NCBI GenBank assembly: GCA_020072815.1
Contig: JAIQGE010000009.1
Coordinates: 1 to 64,000, forward strand
Origin: Terriglobia bacterium
GTDB lineage: Bacteria > Acidobacteriota > Terriglobia > Terriglobales > Acidobacteriaceae
DNA length: 64,000 nucleotides
Reading direction: 5' to 3'
Made by a program: the position numbers and the translations under genes. The notes under the pieces are model-generated. The model was not told the origin of the DNA, made no database searches, and worked only from the letters and a program-made list of their open reading frames with translations. The stretch's first letter is position 1; the number at the start of each line of letters is the position of its first letter. This document shows positions 9,133 through 17,800 of the stretch, one piece after another.

Positions 9133-9594
9133 ATGAAGCCGCTCAAGCCCAACGGTTATGTGCTGATATTGTTCGCTGCAATCGTAACAGGCATTTTTCT
9201 GGTTGGCGCCGCCCGCCCAAATTTTGACGACCCAGTCAAATCGGCCGCCGACAAGAAAATCGAGAAGCTAATTCCCTCGCTCAACGGCGCGGATTTATAC
9301 CGCTATCATTGCGCTACTTGCCACGGAGTGGACGGCAGGGGCCACGGCCCAGTGGTTCCGGCCCTGAGCGTGAAAGTTCCTGACCTCACCACCATTGCGA
9401 AACGCAACCACGGCGAGTTCCCTGCCGACCGAATCCGCAACATCATTTCCGGCGATGAGGTTTTCTTCGCGCATGGCTCTCGCGACATGCCCATCTGGGG
9501 CCCAATTTTCCACCAGATTGAGAATGATCGCGACTACGGCAACATCAGGCTGCAGAACGTCACCGAACATTTGCGGTCTATCCAGCAAAAGTAG
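9133..9594 (+). CDS. monoheme cytochrome c, membrane-anchored or exported
   Basis: A 153-residue protein with one N-terminal hydrophobic segment (about residues 9-27) that serves as signal or anchor. It has a single heme site CATCH at residues 60-64 and a likely axial Met119 in SRDMPIWG. It is a class I cytochrome c acting in the periplasm as an electron carrier. Start chosen at ATG 9133 because AGGAG precedes it by 7 bases; an ATG at 9109 would lengthen it by 8. It is preceded by a Crp-type operator. The partner oxidase is not in the window. Confidence 0.85.
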   Translation: MKPLKPNGYVLILFAAIVTGIFLVGAARPNFDDPVKSAADKKIEKLIPSLNGADLYRYHCATCHGVDGRGHGPVVPALSVKVPDLTTIAKRNHGEFPADRIRNIISGDEVFFAHGSRDMPIWGPIFHQIENDRDYGNIRLQNVTEHLRSIQQK

Positions 9595-9611
9595 CGCCGT
9601 CGCGTGGCACA

Positions 9612-10628
9612 ATGAAGGGCGTGAATCCCCCAGGAGATCAGCAACCTCTCATGCCCGCAGCTTCTTCCTCTGCGGCGGACGAACTCGCCCGCATGGTGAC
9701 CGCCGCGCACGCGAGAATCCGTTCTTCTGTTCTGGAGACGCCCGCTGAACTGGTTTCCGATCTGTTTCCGGGAAAGCTCGCCCATGTCTATTTCAAACGT
9801 GAAGACCTGCAGGACACCGGCTCGTTCAAACTTCGCGGCGCGACCAACAAAATTCTCTCGCTAACCGCGCAGCAGTCAGCCCGCGGGGTGATCGCCGCTT
9901 CCAACGGCAACCATGGGTTGGGCGTGGCCGCGGCTGCCAGGCGCGCGGGCGTCACGGCTGAAGTCTACGTCTCCGCGCAAGTCTCGCCGGCCAAGGCCCA
10001 GCGCATTGAGCAACTCGGCGCGACCATTCAACGTGCTGGATCGAATCCGCTCGACGCCGAACTCGCCGCACGCGCGGCCGCGGAGCAATCCGGTAAAGTC
10101 TTTATCTCACCGTATAACGACCTGGAAGTCATGGCCGGCCAGGGCACGATTGCCGTGGAACTGTTGAACCAGGTGCCCGACATGGACGCAATCTTTGTCG
10201 CCGTGGGCGGAGGCGGATTGATTGGCGGCATCGGAGCTTTTCTGAAGCACGCATCGCCGAAGATCGAAGTCGTGGGCTGCTGGCCGCAGAATTCGCGCGT
10301 GCTCTACGAGTCCATCAAGGCCGGCCGAATCCTGGATGTCCCCGAAGACTACACTCTGTCTGAGAGTACGGCAGGCGGCTTGGAGCCGGGTTCGGTTACG
10401 CTCGGCGTCTGCCGCAACGTGATTGACCGCTCGGTGCTGGTTTCCGAGGATGAAATTCTCGCGACAATTCGCCGCGTGCGCGATGCTCAAGGCTGGATCA
10501 TGGAGGGCGCCGCTGCGGTGGCGGTGGCAGCGTTTGAGAAGGAAGCCGGCCGCTATGCGGGCAAGACCGTGGTGGTGGTGATCTGCGGCGGCAACGTCTC
10601 GCCTGAGGTTGCCAAGAAAATCGGATAG
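9612..10628 (+). CDS. threonine/serine dehydratase (PLP-dependent)
   Basis: A 338-residue fold-type II PLP enzyme predicted to deaminate threonine to 2-oxobutanoate or serine to pyruvate. The PLP lysine is Lys73 in GSFKLRGA. SNGNHG and the phosphate-binding loop VGGGGLIGG are both present. There is no C-terminal ACT regulatory domain, so it resembles catabolic, single-domain dehydratases rather than full-length biosynthetic IlvA. No clear ribosome site precedes ATG 9612; ATG 9651 is possible. It follows the cytochrome gene by 17 bases and may be co-transcribed. Confidence 0.85.
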   Translation: MKGVNPPGDQQPLMPAASSSAADELARMVTAAHARIRSSVLETPAELVSDLFPGKLAHVYFKREDLQDTGSFKLRGATNKILSLTAQQSARGVIAASNGNHGLGVAAAARRAGVTAEVYVSAQVSPAKAQRIEQLGATIQRAGSNPLDAELAARAAAEQSGKVFISPYNDLEVMAGQGTIAVELLNQVPDMDAIFVAVGGGGLIGGIGAFLKHASPKIEVVGCWPQNSRVLYESIKAGRILDVPEDYTLSESTAGGLEPGSVTLGVCRNVIDRSVLVSEDEILATIRRVRDAQGWIMEGAAAVAVAAFEKEAGRYAGKTVVVVICGGNVSPEVAKKIG

Positions 10629-10638
10629 AGCTGCGTCC

Positions 10639-13600
10639 TTACGGCTTCCCTCCCGGTTCGGGCACTTGAACATTCACAGCGACCGGCGGCGCAGATTCTT
10701 CCAACGCTTCCACGCGATATCCGGCTGCGGATATCCGGGTTAGAAGCGCGCTGATCTCGCTCTGCAACCCGGTCAAAGGCTTGGGGTCCGGCAGTTGCCG
10801 GCCGGACAGATCGAGAAGCGTGCGCAATGACATCCACCACAGCAGCCGCTCGAAGTGTTCCTTCACCAGGTACGCCGAACCTTCAAACTGATGCACGCCC
10901 ATGGCCCAGGCAACGTCAGGATCGCGAATCCATTTCCACGCGGCCGTAGTGTCCGTAGCGTGGGCAAATGAAGCGCGCAGCCGAGCCGCGGCCCGCCAGT
11001 GCGAGTCGCCTTCCATGCCGCACGCCGCAAAAGCTTCAGCCAGCGGCTCGCGCAGACGCATGGCGTCGAAAAGTTGCGTGGCGGCAGCTTCAGGCGCCGA
11101 CGCATCCCGCAGAGAGCCGATCGCTTCCACCGCGCACCACGCCAGCACGGAAGCCCACAATGCAGGCGAAGGCTTTTCCACGGGAAGCACCGCGACAGCT
11201 TCCGCGGGCCACGGACTGGCGGCCTTAGAGCACAGCGCCGGCAATTTCTGCGCCGCCCTGATTCTTGCGGCCAGCAATTCCTGCGCAGCGTTGGCGTCCG
11301 GACGCCATCCCGGCGGCGCATGGATTCCCGCGGCCCCGCCGGCGCCACTGGCAACATAGTTTTGCACTTCCGACAGCACGACAGCCATTCGTTCGCGAAT
11401 CACCGCCAACGCCTTTTCCCGCGACCCGCCATCAGAAGCTGTTTCGACCGCCAGCTGCGGCGGGCTCCCGGCAGTTCTTTCCTCCACATGCGCAGACGTC
11501 GCCAACAACGCCAAGACGTCTGAATCCAGCAGCGCCCGCAATGCAAGGTGCACCGGTTGGAGTTGAAGACTCCGCAGCGCGTCTTCCAGGCTGGCCACGC
11601 CGTGGCCCGCAAGGGCATCGCAGAGCCGCCCCCAGGGATGCGCACTGTCTTCGCGCAAGTCACGCCAGTCGAGAAAAACGTGGCACTGATACGCGTGCAA
11701 CTCCAGGCTTAGCCCGCGTCCGGCCAGATCGCGTGCGCGATAGAGGAACTCCAGACCGCTCAGGGCGTCGCGGCACGCAGCGAACATCGCGCGGTCATCG
11801 GACAAACCAAACGACTCGGCCAGCGTCTTCTGCTTCAGCGGCTTGCTGCCGTCCGCCTGCTTCTCCGCGTACGAACAAGAGATGCGCACCCAGCCGCGGG
11901 CGCTGGAATAACGATTGTTGAACACCACCAGAGCGCGCTCACTGCCAAAGCGGTTGGTGTAGGCGAACACGTCTTCATTCACCGTACCCTGGTCGGTGAA
12001 AAAATCGTAGAGCAGAAAATTTTCCACCTCGGCAAATTGATAACGCCGCCGCAACAGCGGCGAGATTTCCCGCTCATGGCGCGCCACCAGCCAGGAGTCT
12101 GGCGCTTCGTCGTGGTAGGCGCGGCGATATTCCATCCCGTAGCGCTCAGTGTAGCCTTCAATTTGACCGTGGCCGAACATAGGCAGGCCGGGCAGAGTTG
12201 CCATCAGCGTGCACACGCCGAAATATTTGTCGCCTTTGCCGAACTGGTCCACCGCGGTGCGCTCGTCAGGATTGTTCATGAAGTTGACGTAGCGCTTGAG
12301 CACGTCAGGATCAAAGCTGAGCGTGTTCTTGATGACCGCGCGGTAGTTGGCGTTCTCTTCGTCGCGCATCATGTTCATAAAAGCGCTGTTGTAAACGCGA
12401 TGCATGCCCAGCGTCCGCACGAAGTAGCCCTCCATCAGCCAGAAAGCTTCGGCCAGCAGCAGCGTGCTGGGGGCTTCCGCTGCCACGCGGTCCACCACCT
12501 CACGCCAGAACTCGAGCGGCATGGCGGCATCAAACTGCGCTTTGGTCAGCCCGTGCTCCGCGCGCGAAGGGATGGCGCCGCCCATTCCCGGCTCGGGAAA
12601 CCACAAGCGCTGGTAGTGGCGCTTGGCCAAGGTCATGGCGGCATCAAAGCGGATGATGGGGAACTTGCGCGCCACGTGCAAAATGGCCTGGATCACCGCT
12701 TCGCGCACTTCAGATTTCAGGTAATTCAACTGTGCGGTGTCATTCCAGGGATAGCTGGTGCCGTCATTGCCGTGATAGATGTAGCGTGTGTCGCCGGTCG
12801 CGCGGTCCACGCGGCGGAAGACAACGGCGGCATCCGTCTTATCGAAGTAATGGTCTTCTATCTTTATTTCTACGCGATCGTCGGTGGAGACGTCCGGCCC
12901 GGTAAAACTGTACGCGGGATAAGGAGCGTGCGGCAGGGACAGGAACCAGTCAGGATGCTCAACCACCCATCGCGAATCAATGCCCATATGGTTCGGGACC
13001 ATATCACTGGCCAGGCGGATGCCGCGGGCCCACGCGCGATTGCGCAAATCGTTGTAAGCCCGCTCGCCGCCCAGGTCGTCCGCGATGATGTAATCGTGCA
13101 GCGAGTACGCGGATGCAGCGGCCTCAGGATTGCCGCACAACTGCTTGATCTTCTGCGACGCGTGGCTGCGCTCCCACAAGCCGATCAGCCACAGCCCGTT
13201 GAAACCGCGGCGGGCCATTACGTCCAGCTCTTCATCGGGGACCTGGTCCAGCGTGCGGATAGGGCGTTTGTAGGTCTTGGCCAACTGGTCTAGCCACACA
13301 TAAGCGCTCTTGGCCATCATGACCGTGCGCGGCATCCACTCCAGGTCAGGGCTGAAGCGTTCGTACTCGTGTTCCTGCTGCCGGAACTGCGGGACCGCGG
13401 CCACGCTGGAGTCGCCCCAGGTTTGCGCATCGCCAAAGTGCTGTGCCGGCGGATGGAAGCGCATCCACACCGCTGTCTGTTCTTCTTTGAGCACGTCCAG
13501 CGCGGTGAGCATGCGCTGGACCAAATCGCCCAGGATGATGGGCCATTTTTCGCGAATGAAAACCAGTTGTCCGTCCAGCGAATCCGGCGACGCCAGCGCC

Positions 13601-14223
13601 GGGGCGCGCAACATGTCCACCAGGTTCTGGTTCTCCGGGCCGAAGCGGGGACGCGTGGAAAAATATTCGCGCCACGCATTGGCCACCTGCGGATAGGCGG
13701 TGGTGCGGGAAAGATCGCCATCATCAAATAATTCCCGGAAGGGGCGAAACGCCGGATTCACATTGGCCAGCCACAGCAGCAACAATTCTTCCAGCGCCAC
13801 GGCGCGGTGCGTGACGCCTTGCGTGGATCCGGCCAGCCAATGATCAGCTCGCAGTTCTCCGCGATAGACCGCGGCCACGGGAAAGCTTTCAGCAAAGCCT
13901 AGCAGCACACGGTCCAGTGCATCGCCGCCTAAGCGCGCGGCAAACCAATCCAGGGCATCGAGTATCACGCGGGGATCAAGCTGTTCGCGGAACTGCGCCA
14001 CTACCGCGTGCAGAGCCTCATCAATCAGGCCCATGGCATTCAACTGTCCGGGATGGACCGCGCGCTCCGGATGGTTGGCCGCATCGCGGACAGTGTTCAT
14101 GCGCTGGCTGAGGTCGCGGGCGGCCGTCAAGTTGGCAAATACTACGTTGCCGCTGAACGCAAACAGAACGTCCTCAAGAAGGTAGCGGTCGCGCGCCTGC
14201 CGCGAGATGTGGAATTCAAACAA
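10639..14223 (-). CDS. large alpha-amylase-family (GH13-like) protein
   Basis: 1194 residues with a central GH13-type barrel. A likely nucleophile Asp lies in IRFDAAMTLAKRH, a general acid Glu in LLLAEAFWLMEG, and the third acidic site in FMNNPDERT. DMVPNHMG marks the conserved region after strand 3. The N-terminal 350 residues and C-terminal 400 residues are not barrel sequence and I do not recognise them. No signal peptide is seen, so it probably acts on alpha-glucan in the cytoplasm. The start is TTG 14223 because the conserved-looking segment FEFHISRQARDRYLLED begins there; the next Met is 41 residues in. It converges with the dehydratase gene, leaving 10 bases between stops. Confidence 0.8.
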   Translation of the reverse strand: MFEFHISRQARDRYLLEDVLFAFSGNVVFANLTAARDLSQRMNTVRDAANHPERAVHPGQLNAMGLIDEALHAVVAQFREQLDPRVILDALDWFAARLGGDALDRVLLGFAESFPVAAVYRGELRADHWLAGSTQGVTHRAVALEELLLLWLANVNPAFRPFRELFDDGDLSRTTAYPQVANAWREYFSTRPRFGPENQNLVDMLRAPALASPDSLDGQLVFIREKWPIILGDLVQRMLTALDVLKEEQTAVWMRFHPPAQHFGDAQTWGDSSVAAVPQFRQQEHEYERFSPDLEWMPRTVMMAKSAYVWLDQLAKTYKRPIRTLDQVPDEELDVMARRGFNGLWLIGLWERSHASQKIKQLCGNPEAAASAYSLHDYIIADDLGGERAYNDLRNRAWARGIRLASDMVPNHMGIDSRWVVEHPDWFLSLPHAPYPAYSFTGPDVSTDDRVEIKIEDHYFDKTDAAVVFRRVDRATGDTRYIYHGNDGTSYPWNDTAQLNYLKSEVREAVIQAILHVARKFPIIRFDAAMTLAKRHYQRLWFPEPGMGGAIPSRAEHGLTKAQFDAAMPLEFWREVVDRVAAEAPSTLLLAEAFWLMEGYFVRTLGMHRVYNSAFMNMMRDEENANYRAVIKNTLSFDPDVLKRYVNFMNNPDERTAVDQFGKGDKYFGVCTLMATLPGLPMFGHGQIEGYTERYGMEYRRAYHDEAPDSWLVARHEREISPLLRRRYQFAEVENFLLYDFFTDQGTVNEDVFAYTNRFGSERALVVFNNRYSSARGWVRISCSYAEKQADGSKPLKQKTLAESFGLSDDRAMFAACRDALSGLEFLYRARDLAGRGLSLELHAYQCHVFLDWRDLREDSAHPWGRLCDALAGHGVASLEDALRSLQLQPVHLALRALLDSDVLALLATSAHVEERTAGSPPQLAVETASDGGSREKALAVIRERMAVVLSEVQNYVASGAGGAAGIHAPPGWRPDANAAQELLAARIRAAQKLPALCSKAASPWPAEAVAVLPVEKPSPALWASVLAWCAVEAIGSLRDASAPEAAATQLFDAMRLREPLAEAFAACGMEGDSHWRAAARLRASFAHATDTTAAWKWIRDPDVAWAMGVHQFEGSAYLVKEHFERLLWWMSLRTLLDLSGRQLPDPKPLTGLQSEISALLTRISAAGYRVEALEESAPPVAVNVQVPEPGGKP

Positions 14224-14360
14224 GACCGGGCAAATGCCCCCTCTTCACTATATCAATGGCCACGGGGATTGTCGGGAGATGTTTGCTGCGGCGCACATGG
14301 CTCTGGCCTGCATCAGCCGGGCGCATTTTGCTGTGTTATAGTACGTTCAGGAAAAGGCCA

Positions 14361-14834
14361 TTGGAAATTGAAATGCGAATTCGCGGCCTGATGGTGGATG
14401 GCGCTACCAACTCGCCCATTGTTCTGCTGGAAGACTTGGCGAGCAACCGCGTACTGCCCATCTGGGTGGGCCCTTATGAAGCCCAGGCCATTGCTTTTGA
14501 AATTGAAAAGCACGCGCCGCCCCGGCCCATGACCCACGATCTGATCAAAAATCTTTTGCTCGGGTTGAACATGCCGCTGCGCAAAGTTGTGGTCAGTGAG
14601 TTGAAGGACGATACGTTTCACGCCGTCCTCTGGCTGGACAATCACGGCGAGTTCATCGCCATGGATTCCCGCACCAGTGACGCTCTGGCCCTCGCGCTTC
14701 GCCTTGACTGCCCAATCTTTGTCGAAGAAAGCGTTTTGAAATCAGCATCGGTTTCCCGCTCAGAACGTGAAGAGGAGATTCGGCGCTGGCTCGGCGGCCT
14801 CAGTGACGAAGACTTCGGCCGTTATCGCATGTAA
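14361..14834 (+). CDS. bifunctional nuclease (BFN/DUF151) domain protein
   Basis: About 157 residues of the DUF151 fold: IRGLMVDGATNSPIVLLED ... LPIWVGPYEAQAIAFEIE ... RPMTHDLIKNLL ... SRTSDALALALR. The family is annotated as DNase/RNase from a plant member; its bacterial role is not settled. I prefer TTG 14361 because AGGAAAAGG precedes it and family members often begin xEIEM. ATG 14373 is the alternative. The C-terminal 25 residues form a charged tail. Confidence 0.83.
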   Translation: MEIEMRIRGLMVDGATNSPIVLLEDLASNRVLPIWVGPYEAQAIAFEIEKHAPPRPMTHDLIKNLLLGLNMPLRKVVVSELKDDTFHAVLWLDNHGEFIAMDSRTSDALALALRLDCPIFVEESVLKSASVSRSEREEEIRRWLGGLSDEDFGRYRM

Positions 14835-14896
14835 CAGCCCGCCTTCGCGCACCAGCCAAATCTCAACTTCACGTCCTTCAACATCTGCAGCTTCGG

Positions 14897-17800
14897 TTAC
14901 CGCTGCCGGACCTCCATTTGCACCGGCCGCGCTACCGAGTTCACGTCGGGATCGTAGTATTCATAGACGCGCGACTGAAACGTGCGGGCGCGTATCGGAT
15001 ACTTGGCGCGCAAGCGGAAGCGCAGTGTGACCGTGTCATGCGGGGCGAAGGAGTCGAAGTAGAGAATCGCCTGCGTTGCGGTCTGGGTGAATTTTTCCAG
15101 ACGGCCGCTCTTCAATCCCGCGCTCGTCTCCTGGTATGCCTGCAGGTCTTCGCTGAGCAGATCAAAGCCCGGCGGAATTCCCAGATCAACCATCACCATA
15201 TTGGCTGGCTTGCCCAGGTTGTTTTTGATGGTGGCCGTGGCCGTGGCGATGTCATCCTGCGCAAGCCGCGTGCGATCGTACGCAACTTCAATGGAGAGCG
15301 GCTCGCTGTCAGGCTGCTTGTCCCAAGGCAGGAAGTAGCGACCGACCACCTGGTACGCCAAGCCACCTTTGCCCTCAAACCGGACTTCCACCGTGTTCGC
15401 GCCACTGGACTCTCCCTTAAAGGCGAACTGGTGGAGTAGATCGTTGTTCTCCGGCGTCAGCGTGAGTTTCTGCACCGGCTTGCCGTTGAGCAACACTTCC
15501 AGCGTTCCGCGAACGTCGGCCGCACCCTTCTCCGTCGCCAGTAGCAGCGCCCGCAGCGCCATGATGGTTGCTTGCGTTGTGCCCCACGTGCCTGAAGCAT
15601 CTTTCTTCGCGGCAATGTACGCAAGGGCCTTGCGGGCGGTGTTTGAAGATTGTCCCCACTTGAGCAAGGCCTGCACGGCCAAGCCGGTGGTCTCCACGCT
15701 GGCGCTGGCGCCGGTCGCGTACACGCCGGTTTCTTCTGACGTCCACCAGGCTTGCTCGTCTTTCTCCGTGCGCGCGTCCAGCAGGAGTTGCATGGCCTGG
15801 CGCGTGAAGTCGCGGTCTTTGCCGTAGTCGGCGGCAAAGTTGGCGACCACAGCCAGCGTATAGGAATCCGGCTTGGCTTTGGATCCCATATTGTTGGCGA
15901 TGAACTGCTTGGCTTTCTCCACCGCCGGACCCTGGAACCCGGTGTTCTCCAGCGACCACGCGATGTAGGCGGTGATGCGCAACACATCATTGTTATAACG
16001 GTTTGTCGCGCCTTCATTGATGAACTGCGTGTCCGGCTTCCAACTGCCGTCAGCCTGCTGCTGGGCGGCCAGCCATTGCTGCGTTCGCGGTATCAGCTTG
16101 GGGTCAACGTCATGCACCTTGGACATGTCAGAGAATTCCATCAAGCCATATGACGTAAGGATTTTGTTGGCGGGCGCATTGCCAAACCATGAGAACCCGC
16201 CGCCGGCCACTTCAAAGGTCAGCAGGCGCTGGTACCCATTGGCGATGAACCCTTCGGCTTTCGCATGCACTTCAGGCGTCAACTTCTTGGTGCGCTTCAT
16301 GTAGTCGAGCGCCAGCACGTTGGGATAGGTGCTGGACGAAGTCTGCTCGAAGCAGCCACCCGGCATGCGCAGCAGGCTGTCCATGCCTTCGATCACCTGG
16401 CTGAGCGGCCCCGGATACAGCCGGACAAAGATCTTGCTGGCGTCCGGGACGGATGTTGCGGGGAAATTCACTTCATGCCGAACAGATGTTTCCAGACGCC
16501 CGTTGAAGACCAGGTTCTGCTCGCGGCCGTTGGGAATGATTTCAATCTCGCGCACCACGATGTCCGCGCGGCCTGCGCCGCCTTTCATGCGGGCGGAGAG
16601 CGTCAGCTTGAACTTGCCAATGCGCTTGGCTTCCAGCGTGAACTGCGATCCGCCCACGCGATCAGACTCCACCGCAACGTTCTTCTCCGCTACGTCATCT
16701 ACCAGACCAAACCAGTCATCGGCTTGCAGTTGCAAGTGGACGTCACCGCGCGCGCCTGAGTAGTTGTACACGGCCACGGGTATCGAAACGCGGTCGCCCT
16801 GGGTGAGCGTGACCGGCAGGTCCAGGTCAACGAAGAAATCCTGGAACACCTTGATGCTGGAGGTGGCGCTGCCCAGCGCGCCGTGCTGCGTGGACGCGAT
16901 CATCGCCATGCGCCAGGTGGTGATGGAGTCTGCCATGGGTATCACGATGCTGGCGCGGCCGTCGTCATCCGTGATGATTTCCGGATTGATGTACAGCGCC
17001 TCTGGGAAGTACGAACGCGCGCGCGCGCCGCCCGAGGCGGGTTCATCCTTGGCGACCGTCACAGTACTAACCGCCGCGTTGACCGCGACCTGCTCACGGG
17101 GAGCGTTTGCCGCCATGGGGGCCGGCATGGCCTTCATGACCGCGAAATCCATGCGATCACGCTCTCCTCCTCCTCTTGCGTCAAACACGCCGCCAAACCC
17201 GCGGCCGTTGCCCGGCCTGATCTCGGTGAGCATCCCCATTTCCTTGTTGACCGTCACCGCGATCCCGTCACTTTCCTGACGGATGCAGACAGCCAGCACA
17301 GCGCGGTCACGCGCTTCGAGCTTGAAATTCTTCGTCACGGTTCCCGACGGCGAAACTACTTCCACCTGATACTCGCCGGGCGGCAACCCCGTCACCGAGA
17401 AACGCCCTTCCGCATTGGCAAAGGCCATACGGATTCTGCCGGTGGCGCCTTCGCGGACTTTGACACCGGCCCTTTCCAATGCGCCTCCCCACTGGTCAAC
17501 CGCTGTGCCGGAAATTTCTGCGCGGCCATTGAACGGGCCCCGATCATGCTCAATGTTCAGGTCCATCGCGCTGGCGCCTGAGCTCTTATGTCCCACCACT
17601 TTCCTGCGGCGGACCTCCAGGTACATCCCAAAATCATCTCCCGTGTCGAATTGTTTGTCCGGACCTGCGCTGCGCGCGGTGAAATAGCTTTCCCGTGCCC
17701 AGGAAACAGGCTCGATGCGCACTGGTGTGTTCCATGCGTCGCGCAGTTCTGCGCCACCGCTGCGGGCGACTGAGTTGATGATCTTGGCCGTATCTTTCTC

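Noticed and set aside
12037-13293. A 418-codon open frame on the plus strand
   Set aside because: It is antisense to the amylase-family gene, which has clear catalytic motifs. GC-rich codon bias creates such mirror frames.
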